A stretch of DNA of 64,000 nucleotides from Phorcus lineatus (taxonomy: Eukaryota > Mollusca > Gastropoda > Trochida > Trochidae). Location of the stretch: positions 7,074,001-7,138,000 of the forward strand of contig OV121092.1 of assembly GCA_921293015.1 (NCBI GenBank), read 5' to 3'. Shown here one piece after another: positions 22,601 through 32,226 of this stretch (its first letter is position 1; each line of letters starts with the position of its first letter). A model generated the notes under the pieces. That model worked only from the letters and a program-made list of their open reading frames with translations, did not search any database and was not told where the DNA came from. The position numbers and the translations under genes were made by a program.

Positions 22601-24714
22601 AACTGAAAAACAATATTCTTATTGTTATGTATAGTTATTTGAAAAGGGATGTTTAACAATGATGTCCTTCCTCAAAGGGTGGTTATGTTTATAATAACTT
22701 GCATCTAAGTGACATTGAATAAATCCCGTCCCATGAGGAAGAAGGCAACTACGTAATATATTTCCCCAAATAAAAAATAGAGTGGCGTCACTCAAGGTTT
22801 ATAGATTGAAATTAAAAATGTTTCCCTTAACCTATTTAAGTGAATCAAAATTAGAACATCTTAATCAGTTCTTTTGTTTGTTGTAGATATTTCAAATAAT
22901 GAATCTCTGTTCCTGCAGGAATTCAAGGAAGGCCGCAGGAAGTACCAGCAGGCTCCGCAGGTGCTTTTCAGTCACAAAGATCCTCCACAGGAACTCCAGA
23001 ACACTGATGCTAGGGTCGGGGACAACATAGGATATATCACATTCGGTAAGGGATTTGAATTGAGTATTTTTCTTCTTTCTGGTTGGCCTACTTGGTCACA
23101 TGACAGCATTGACAACAAGAGATGTCAACCTTATGAATTGCGACTTGTTTAGAATAACAATCCAAACACCTCCGATGGAGCAATCCCAACCAAGAGTTCT
23201 GTACTTCGTGTGCAATACTGTAAAGGGGACGAGCATTGCTTCATCTCTATAAAGCTTGATAGACATCACATCTCTGAGGTGAACTAATCATTGGATTTAC
23301 CTCACTTGAAGTTAATAATTGTCCATGGAAGCATATATCTCATAGTTAAAAAATACATTACACTTACAAAACTATTGGTTCAATGCATAGGGTGATAAAA
23401 TGAAATTGTGCCCTGTGCCATACATAGCTGATCAGCTGACAATGTCATTTGGCCAATGGTGAATTATTGAAATATCCTAAGTCTGTTGCGCAAGGCCAAA
23501 AGAGTTGGTAAAATCTTCGTGGATTCGCCCATGAAAACAACCCTTCATTTTGGTAATCTTGACTGACGATGAAAAATTCTTTACAATGCCAAAAAGACTA
23601 AGATATAACCCGTTAAAAATAATCATTGACCTCTTCATAATTGTGTTTCAGTTCTGTTTCCGCGCCACACGTCGAAGGCAGCTCGTGACAATACCATCAA
23701 CCTGATCCACACACTGAGGGATTACCTCCACTACCACATAAAGTGTTCCAAGGTCAGTGAACAAAATCTACCCTGGATTCATCATTGCCTCCCTCTGAGC
23801 ATATCAGATGATTTTATTAACTCTCTAACCTTGCTGTGCTTTCTGAGTTGGGCTTTTACACTGAAAAACCTATTTGAAGGGTTCTAGTTACAAAGCATTA
23901 CTGGCAGAATTATATTTTGACTCTCTTTTAGTCCACAGCAATTTTCTTGGTAGAATTGATGCCTATTAAGGTGCAACAGAAAAACACTATTCCTGCCAAT
24001 ATATACAACATATATAAGATAATATCACCAAAAGTTAAAAATATTTAGTAGAGCTGAAAGGTCAGTCTCTGAGAGTCACACATTACACAACACGTCTTCA
24101 AGCTTTGGATTTGAAGGTATTGACTTTTATAGTATCACTATGTAAGGTTGGTGATATCAATTTAAATTCATTGACTAATATAATTTCAAATGTTGAAAAT
24201 ATTTAGTAAAACTGAAAGGTTGGTCTCTGATAGTTGCACATGACACAACACATCGTCAATCTTTGAATTTGATCGAATTGAATTTCAAAGTAACACTATG
24301 TAAAGTTGGTGATATTGATTTATATTCATTGACTGATCATATAATTGTTCTACAGGCGTACATTCATCAGAGGATGAGAGCGAAGACAACTGACTTCCTG
24401 AAGGTATTAAACAGGGCCCGGCCAGAGGTGAAGGATAAGGAAAAGAAAACTATCACGTGAGTTTCATAACTTTAACTGAATTGTTTTATTAAATCGTTTT
24501 TGTCCGTGCTTGATTTTAAGATTTTATGTCATGCTGAATTCAAATTGTATTCTTTGTCTACTTAATTCTTTAAATTAAATTATTTTAGTTCTGTTTGTCT
24601 TTATAAGACGTTTCAAAATTAAGCGGCTAATGGATGAAATATTCCTCAAGTAGAACTCACATTTCAAAATTTACTTTATTTTATTTCAGGGGAAGAACAT
24701 TCAAGTCAAACTAG
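16696..24714 (+). CDS. ARPC2: Arp2/3 complex subunit 2 (p34-Arc), complete
   Basis: Coding exons: 16696-16769, 18568-18602, 19072-19130, 19728-19781, 20744-20789, 21220-21406, 22201-22294, 22919-23045, 23652-23752, 24356-24456, 24690-24714. They sum to 903 nt, i.e. 300 aa plus stop, the same length as human ARPC2, and every junction keeps frame. The protein starts [15 protein letters not shown] and contains [81 protein letters not shown] and [20 protein letters not shown]. It ends TGRTFKSN. ARPC2 pairs with ARPC4 as the scaffold of the Arp2/3 complex and contacts the mother filament when actin branches are nucleated. No key region is missing. The introns carry a hAT-like MITE (20092-20532) and two local duplications. 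Confidence 0.98.
20092..20532. mobile_element. 441-bp TIR element in ARPC2 intron 4
   Basis: The perfect 15-bp terminal inverted repeats CAGGGCTCCAGATAA and TTATCTGGAGCCCTG are flanked by the direct repeat TAGTTA (20086-20091 and 20533-20538). The CAGGG start recalls hAT elements, but those normally duplicate 8 bp, so the superfamily is left open. The interior has no transposase. Confidence 0.8.
20550..20745. repeat. Intronic duplication next to ARPC2 exon 5 acceptor
   Basis: The sequence GTTTTGTAGAGGTTGAACATT, followed by AATATTGTAG near 20590, is repeated at 20705-20743 as TTTTTTAGAGGTTGAACATT followed by GATATTGCAG, the real exon 5 acceptor. The copies also share GAATCAGTATTTT and TTCATNAAGGAGTA upstream. 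The first copy thus holds a decoy 3' splice site. Confidence 0.6.
24025..24350. repeat. 158-bp tandem duplication in ARPC2 intron 9
   Basis: The block starting at ATATTTAGTA is present at 24041 and again at 24199. Both copies run through CTGAAAGGT, GTCTCTGA, ACACAACAC, ACACTATGTAA/TCACTATGTAA, GTTGGTGATAT and ATTCATTGACT. The second copy ends just before the exon 10 acceptor. Confidence 0.75.
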
Positions 24715-27700
24715 GAACTGACTACAAACAGAGCTGACTGTTTTAAATACGCATCACCGAGTTGCATCTAGAGAAAATATTATATGAATATGAACAAATA
24801 TGAGCTTCTGCAGACCTCAGCTTGTTTTTTCAACAAATTAACTCTTTGCTGACCAGAAACTTTATGGTTTGTGAGGTATTTGTATATTTTGCACAGTGTT
24901 ATTATCCACTTATTATTCATTAAACGTTCAACAAAAATCTTAATATATGTATCAAAATTTCTTCAGACAAGGGGAATCAATAAGAGATGAGATAGTAAAA
25001 TGCATAGAAACTTAAAGGTATAACCATTGCATGCATACTCTTACTTCTAGTTTGCAAGAATTATATTGGCAAGTTCTAGAGCACTTTCAATAAGTTATGC
25101 CAATAGAATATCAAAGCTTCCGAGTTGCTATATTTGTAAGCACTGAAACATTCTGACATGAAAATACAGCATTGTTGAGTTAAGTACGGGTTTTTCTTTA
25201 ACCTCTGCTTTTTATGGGATGTCACACAACATTGATGAAAGAAGAATGATAAATAATTTTGTTTTAGAAGATACTTGTTTATGTCTACTGAGTCAGTTTG
25301 TATTTTTATGAGCTTGCGTCAGGAAAATTCTTGTTTTTGCAGCAACATGACAGTCTGATTAAAACAAAATGTGTTCCAAGGAATATAAGTTTTAAAATAT
25401 TGAGTTTATTAAGATTTGAACTCGTTCTGGTTGGGGCTTTCCCATGACAGGTTCTGACCGCAGCCATACTGACACCAGTTAAGTGCAGAAAAAAACATTA
25501 TCATTAGCACACATCACATTCCGTTTAAAACAAGGATAGCGGCGATAAAGTTAAGAAAAAGTCAATATTTTTAAACATTTCTTCCTCGGAAGACGGTTTA
25601 TTTTAACCAGACTGAGCAACATGACATCATGAACATGTTTAGCCATAAAAGTACCATATTCTAAACGTTTTGTGAGGATATTAAAATGTTAAGAAATCAA
25701 AACAAGTAATGAGGAATATGCATCAAATATCAAATATCATATCCAGTTTGTTTTGACATCCCTAAATGAGGTCATTTCATCAAACCTTAAGCACTCGACA
25801 CTTAGAAAAACTACTTGTTCTGTTAAATCTTGTTTTCTTCTTTACTTGTTATAGATAACTAGTTATTTATTCAAGTCTGTGTGAAGTTTTAATTTAGTTA
25901 CATGATAGATCAGGTTTTCTAAGCTGATGCCACGTGTCATGGACCCATTTCATGAAGCTTTTTCAAAGTATTCTTCTTAGTGATTGGCTCAATACTTATC
26001 CCTGAATAAATGCTTTTCATGTATAGAGTTACAGCTAGGTTTCTTTTGCCTTTTATAAATGATATATTTGCCATAAGAAATGAATGTGCTTCCATTTAAA
26101 TCATTAAATTTAAGGAGATCAAGATTTTTTTTTTTTTTTTAAGTTTTCACATGACATCGTCGTTTTTTTAAAAAGATAATTCCTAAATTAAATCAAATTT
26201 CTTTTTGAAATCCCTGATTATTGGAATAACAATATTTTGAATTTTGGCGTAGATTAAAGATTTTCAGGATTTGAATTTAATATTTGATGATACTATTATT
26301 GATACTCTTCATCTTAAGACAACCTCAGCTAATAATGTAAAACGTCATGTTTTTCACTAAATGAAAGATTGTTTCCAGAAATCTTGCCTATCTTAAAAGC
26401 TGAGTTTATTTACCCTTCAAAGATTTTAGTCATTTAGTGTATCAATTTTGGTTGATTCAATGTAGAGTGATTTTTATGAAAAAGAACTGACTAAAACTTG
26501 GTCCATGGACCATTTTCATGTTTTGACATTTCATATTTGCAAAGATCAGAACATTTGTAAACAATGTATGCAACTTAATGTTCATTTCTTCTATGAATTG
26601 TTTTTGTATTTGTAGACATGTCTGAAAGACTTTAAAAAAATATAACAAAATATAACTTCTTCTATCTTAAAACATAGCAATTAGATGGGCTTTGTTTTTT
26701 TACAAAAACCTTTATTACAAAGATGATGAATTTAAAATTGTAGTATTCATCTTTCCATAAACTTAGTATTTAAATTCCTGTTGGCAGCATCAATGTTTGA
26801 TGAGGCAGTTCAAGGATGTTTTCAATGTACATATATATTCTTCATAACATACAAATAAAACAGTGCCTACAATGTTGCTTGTATTTACTTTTTCAAACGC
26901 TTTGCAATGAGGTTATCAAAAAGACGGAAGTGACCATGAATAAGTTTACTTACCTCAACCATCAGACAATGACTGTCCGCAGAAGATATCTACTCATTCC
27001 TTCGTATGTATCCTTGATCACAAGTGGGCCCTATTTGCAAAATCCTCTGGCATTAAGAATTTGCAACTCAGACACTGCCTTATTTTTATCAAATCAACAA
27101 TTGTCTTCGGGGGCAGTAGCAGGTTTTATAAAAGATATTTTCCTTAAAATGTTAGCCAATAACCAGTCCTTTTTGGTAATGTTTTTGGCAAATGTATTAC
27201 GGTACCGTCAGAGGGTTAAAATATCTCATCACTCAAACTGATCTTATGTAGTCATAGAGGAAATAATCAAATATTAGGTAAAAAACCCACTGGCGGCCAT
27301 TCGTGTGTGAACACCTTTATATTATATGCTATGTGGAAATGGATTCGCTTAGTTTAAGCAGTCATGGCTTGTTCGTTTTAAAAATGCTTCTTTTGGTTGA
27401 AAATATTTATCTTTAATTGAAAATATTCATTCTCTATTTCGTGATAAATCACTTAATTTATCTAAGAAAACATGCTACTACCCCTTTAAAGGTGGCCATT
27501 GACCAGCCGCTGTCTTGGAAGAGAAGAGTGTGTGTCCTGCAGTTGAACTTTATCATTTCCATTGTTTACAAGAACAGAATCCATCTCAATCCATCTCAGG
27601 TTGAGGCTTGTCACACAACTAACTTTGTTTGCAGTCACGTTTCTCATTCATTAGACAATAACACTCCTATTGTAACAGAGTTGAGGAGGGAAGAATACTA

Positions 27701-28880
27701 GTATACTGAATAAAATTTGTGTGGAAGATTAATGTTTCAAAAAGAGGGACATGGTTTTTCCAAAGACACCTGACGCTATATATACATGTAAGTTTTCTAG
27801 CTAAATAACATTTATGTTATATAGCTACATGTATATATATACATACACGATAATGTAAATTCAGAATCTGGCGCCTGTGGGTTTTTCTTATCAGCATACC
27901 ATATTTCTTCGAATACAATTATATGGTTCTAGTTTGTTCAGCATCCCCTTTATTCTAGGCCCAGGTTGTGTTTTTAGTCGATTTTTATGTTGTATACCCG
28001 ATTTTTATGTTGTATACCCGGGTTATATTCACCTCAGCACGCCGTGTATTTGAAACCCAGGTTGTATTCCAGGAAATACGTTAAATCTTTAGAGGATTCA
28101 GTGTCATAAGACAGAATTCCCAAAAGACAGAATCAATCACAACACTTATTAGCTGAGCAGTGCTGACCACCCCTAATTAATCAATGAACTGATCCGACCC
28201 GCTTTGTGTTCTAGTATCAACACAATCTGAATGAATGATTCCTGAAAGATATCAAGTGAAACATCATCCACCTCTTCCATTTCTATTATAGAATTATACA
28301 AAATACATTGGTAACAGTTTGGTCGATTAAGGTTGACGAAATAACTTCATACTTACTTGATGGTGTCTTATTTCTACAAAATTTGCGGAATCTCGTCATT
28401 TCATATCCTATCACTATTACAGGATTTAGATCTTTCAGAAACAGCAAGTATATTTACAATCAAGTTCAAGTGAGAAATAATTTTTATTAATTCTATATGC
28501 GGTTATGGTCAGGACACAAAATTTACGGACAGACAGACATGTTACACATTGTAGATTTTTTGTTTTAAGTTAATGAAAAAGCAACTGCAGTCAGTGTCGA
28601 TTGATTGAAGATTCCACATTTGAGAATGAATTATTATTGATAAATAGATAAATCGTAGAATTCCCTAACAAAATCATTACTTTTAAGTATACATTCAACA
28701 ACCCAAACATATCTAACACAAAACCTCAAGAGCATTTCCGAAAGTTCGACACAGGGGTTCTCACTTTAAACATTCATTAATGACTTACAATTGTATGTTA
28801 AAAATATTGATATTGTGAAATTGATAAATCTTGATGGCTAAAAAGGCATGGCTATTGTAATTAAGCATTATATATTATGC
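24715..28880. other. ARPC2 3'UTR and intergenic DNA
   Basis: AT-rich with no supported gene. Open frames of 141 codons (26816-27241) and 94 codons (27417-27701) have no recognisable domain and biased, AT-driven composition. Two exact copies of a 21-bp unit (GATTTTTATGTTGTATACCCG) lie side by side near 27980-28021. A palindrome around TATATATACATGTA lies at 27778-27845. Transcript ends cannot be fixed from the sequence. Confidence 0.5.
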
Positions 28881-29208
28881 AAGTTGCTAAATAAGTTTTA
28901 CAAAACGAAAGACTCTTTAGAAAATTATCATAAGGCAAGAAATTGATATAGTAACCTTTGCTCAGAAAAAAAGGAAAAATAATATTGAACAAACAAGACA
29001 ATATTTAGAAGATAATATCAATGATTCTAAAAGATTTTGGTACGAACTTAAAACACTCAATAAAACAAACACATACAACAACATCGACATTGACGAATGG
29101 TATAATTATTTCCATTCACTATTTTCAGCTCCCAATAATGATCTGGATCAATTGAGTAAAGATAGTATAAGCGATCAAGAAACTATGCCAACACCATATA
29201 TTGCCTCT

Positions 29209-29294
29209 AGCTCCAGACAGCGAGTATCCGCTCCGTGACGTCACTAATATACCGTAGAGGTCCTCGAAGGGAAGGCGCCCTGACTTGGAGGTTG
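29209..29294. mobile_element. 86-bp insertion in LINE with 11-bp direct repeats
   Basis: ATATTGCCTCT occurs at 29198-29208 and again at 29295-29305, flanking 86 bp that do not fit the LINE. The insert carries GTGACGTCACT followed by AAGGGAAGG. These resemble GTGACGTCACT...AAGGGAAGG in the MITE at 6560, so it may be a short derivative of that family. The 11-bp repeat is the apparent target duplication. Confidence 0.6.
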
Positions 29295-29392
29295 ATATTG
29301 CCTCTGACAATGTTGGATGCCCCAATAAGTAGGGATGAAATCCTGAATCGTATACAACATCTCAAGTGCAATAAATTCTCCGGTATAGACAA

Positions 29393-29680
29393 TATTATTA
29401 CCCATATGGTTAATCATAAGTGATGACATATTTTCAATATGAGCACATGTGCACATATCACTTTTGCCTAGCAACGATTGTTTCAGAGCGAGTTACCGTA
29501 TTACCTCGTCTGTGACGTCATAAAACCATTGTTCGTGACGTCACTGTAGCGGGCCGCCGGTAAGGAAGCAGGCCGCATTCCGTGTGTTTAAAATGAAAAG
29601 AATCGGTAATAAAGAAATTATAACCCTCGGAAGTGTCATATGACTTTTACGAAACTCGTGCGAACTTCCTCGGGTAATAA
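29393..29680 (+). mobile_element. CRE-bearing MITE, copy 2 (inside the LINE)
   Basis: It is delimited by TTATTACCC on the left and GGGTAATAA on the right, and it interrupts the LINE frame between SGIDNI and FFKYASDLLLPYLELIF. The core matches the copy at 6560-6975, including the two TGACGTCA sites at 29513 and 29536, again 23 bp apart. It is therefore younger than the LINE. Confidence 0.8.
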
Positions 29681-30504
29681 TTTCTATTTATTCCCCAAAT
29701 TTTTCAAATATGCATCAGACCTATTACTCCCATATCTTGAGTTGATATTCAACGTTATAGTAGATAATGGGGACTACCACGAATCTTGGTCAGTTGGAAT
29801 CCTTCTCCCAATATATAATCAAGGGGATCGGACTAATGCAAATAACTACCGTGGAATTACTGTACTTAGTACTTTTGGTAAATTATTTACTCACATTATC
29901 AGCAAATTTGGGCGGATGCTATTGACAAAATATATGAAGGACAAGCGGGCTTCCGGGAAAGTTACACAACAACGGACAATATTTTTCATTCTACAAGTCT
30001 TATACAAAGATACTTAAGCTCAAAAGAGGGTAAGTTTTATGCGTTATTCGTAGACTTTGCGAAGGCCTTTGATTCTGTCGAGAGAAATAAACTTTCGAAT
30101 CTCCTGCAAACGCACGGTATTAGTACTAAGATGAATACAATGCTGAAAAGTATTTATCAACATGTAAAGGTATGTGTAAGAAACAATCATGAGATGTCTG
30201 AACCATTTATTAGTCAACTTGGTGTGAGACAAGGTTGTATTTTAAGCCAATTTTTATTTATTTTTTTCATAAGTGAATTAGCACAACAAATATGTAACAC
30301 TTGTACGAATGGAATCCAATTACATCCAGATACGGTTCAATTATTTTTGCTACTTTTTGCCGACGATATTGTATCATTCTCTAGTACCATTAGCGGTCTT
30401 CAGAAACAGATAGAAGAATTAGACACTTTCTCTGACCAATATAAGTTGTGTGTCAATAAAGAAAAAACTAAAATAATTGTTTTTAAGAGGGGTGGCAAAC
30501 TTTC

Positions 30505-30614
30505 CAATCTCATTGAAATCAGCCCGAAACTAATCGCTCATACCTCACTGCGTTTCTCAAGAGAAACGCAGCGAGGTGCGAGCGATTAGTTTCGGGCTGA
30601 TTTCAATGAGATTG
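30505..30614. mobile_element. 110-bp foldback element with 9-bp TSD (Mutator-like)
   Basis: Two 54-nt arms, starting CAATCTCATTGAAATCAGCC, are joined by a 2-nt loop and match at 51 of 54 positions. The exact 9-bp direct repeat CAAACTTTC flanks it (30496-30504 and 30615-30623). The LINE reading resumes past the second repeat (GGKL...SKLEKLFYKGELL). A 9-bp duplication with long TIRs fits Mutator-like MITEs. Confidence 0.88.
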
Positions 30615-31719
30615 CAAACTTTCAAAATTAGAAAAATTGTTCTATAAAGGAGAACTCCTCCAGACTACCAGTGCATATAAGTATCTTGGTGTTTATTTTT
30701 CTAATCATCTCTCGTGGTCGTATTACACAAAACAAGCGTCAGCACAATCCTTGAAAGTTCTGACCTGTGTTTACAAAAATATGAAATGTTTAGGTGAGAT
30801 GTCTTTCAACACATTTTTTAAAATATTCTGTATGGATCTGAAATATGGGGATTGAAACATTATGACAGCATCAAAAAGGCCCATTGATATGCATGCAAAA
30901 AGTTTCTTGGTTTTAAACCAATCACATGTAGTACGATGGTTTACGGAGAACTTGGCAGATTCCCACTTGTCATTTATTCTTCACTTAGAGCTGTTACATA
31001 TTGGATATGATTACTGAATATGCCATTTCACAAATGCTATAATATGATGAAACTGTATGATGAATATGGTAAAAGAAATTGGGTAACTGACATAAGAGAG
31101 TTTCTCAATAAAGTAGGATTTGGTCATATGTGGTATAATGAAAGCGTACATTTAAATCAGAATTTATCTGTTCAATAACACAAATAATGAAAGATATGTA
31201 CTTGCAATCCTGGACAGAATCCATGTCATTATCAGCAAAACGTTTATATTATAGGCAATGGAAATCTGAAATATGCCTTGAAGCTTATTTTTCAAAAGTT
31301 AATGAGAAAAAGTTCTGTAAAGCTCTATCCCGTTTTCGTTGTTCATCACATGAATTGTTTGTTGAAACAGGTAGATATGTGGGTATTGAAAGAAACAACA
31401 GAATATGTAAAGTCTGTGATATGAATGCCGTGGAAGATGAGCTACATGTCCTCTTAATTTGCCCTGTTTATAGAAGTCTACAGACAAAATATCTTAAACC
31501 ATACTTTTAAAATCACCCAGATAGAACGAAACTATTGTCACTGCTAACAAATACGAATACTCTATTACTACAGAATATTGCATATTGTATATTCATAATG
31601 CAATGTTATATAGAAGAAATATTTTAAAAACAAATAAATTGATAATGTGATCTACCCATGAATGTACTACAGGCCTGTGGCCTTTTAAGTATGGAAATAA
31701 AGATTGAGATTGAAATAAG

Positions 31720-32160
31720 TTTTTTTAAAAACATTCATAAAAGAAATGAAAAGTAGGTTATATGTATTTTAGTCTTTTCTTTAAATTCAGCTCGAATTAT
31801 GTTTCGGAGAAATCAAAATTGCTTACCCTGGAATTTTGTTATTTGATCTCACTACTTAATGAATCGATGAAAACTTGAAAACAGAAAGCAAAGAATGGTG
31901 ATATTTGATTTTTAAAAAAATGTAAACGGGTGTTTGTATAAACATTTTGGAACAATACAAATGGCATTTTGGCGCTGAGTAATGATTACTGATATAAATA
32001 TTATATAGTCTTTTTCGATTTGATCATTTGTGAAATTAAAATTTTTCGATAAAATCCTTGAGATTCGATCTTAAGGGAAAAAAGAGATCTCCTCAACCAT
32101 TTTGTGAATGAACGGAGTTACGTCCCTTATGACATCCAGGTGGCGTTTCATAGCCTCCGC
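31720..32160. other. Intergenic, nothing recognised
   Basis: AT-rich DNA between the LINE 3' end and the RACGAP1 promoter. No repeat, ORF or conserved motif was recognised. Confidence 0.5.
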
Positions 32161-32164
32161 TTTG

Positions 32165-32195
32165 TTGATTGGTTGGAATTCGTGCGTTTGAAAAC
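32165..32195 (+). promoter_or_regulatory. RACGAP1 CCAAT/CHR-like promoter motifs
   Basis: An inverted CCAAT box (ATTGG, 32168-32172) is followed by TTTGAA (32187-32192), the CHR consensus, about 35-60 bp upstream of the proposed start codon. CHR plus NF-Y CCAAT boxes are the hallmark of DREAM/MuvB-controlled G2/M genes, and vertebrate RACGAP1 is such a gene. TTTGAA is short and common in AT-rich DNA, so this is suggestive only. Confidence 0.4.
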
Positions 32196-32226
32196 AGCCG
32201 CCGATTGTGAAAACATCAATGGAGTC

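Larger units (their letters stand above)
28890..31716 (+). mobile_element. Degraded non-LTR retrotransposon (LINE)
   Basis: Reverse transcriptase signatures appear in order: NNYRGITVLSTFGKLFT (about 29845), the motif A region FVDFAKAFDSVERNKL (about 30045), GVRQGCILSQFLF (about 30220), the catalytic FADDIV box (about 30355) and YKYLGVYFSNHLSW (about 30675). The C-terminal ICKVCDMN...EDELHVLLICPVY cysteine knuckle follows (about 31405-31470). The 3' end has AATAAAGATTGAGATTGA. The linker upstream (KRFWYELKTLNKT, EWYNYFHSLF) is present but no endonuclease, so it is 5'-truncated. Several frame changes and stops break the ORF: the EGQAGFR-like segment near 29935 is out of frame with its upstream part, and three insertions interrupt it. 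The clade is not certain (CR1/Jockey, RTE or Nimb-like). Confidence 0.92.

Noticed and set aside
26816-27241. 141-codon plus-strand frame downstream of ARPC2
   Set aside because: No recognisable domain or splice structure; Tyr/Leu/Ile-rich composition typical of random AT-rich DNA. An RNA-seq match would change this.
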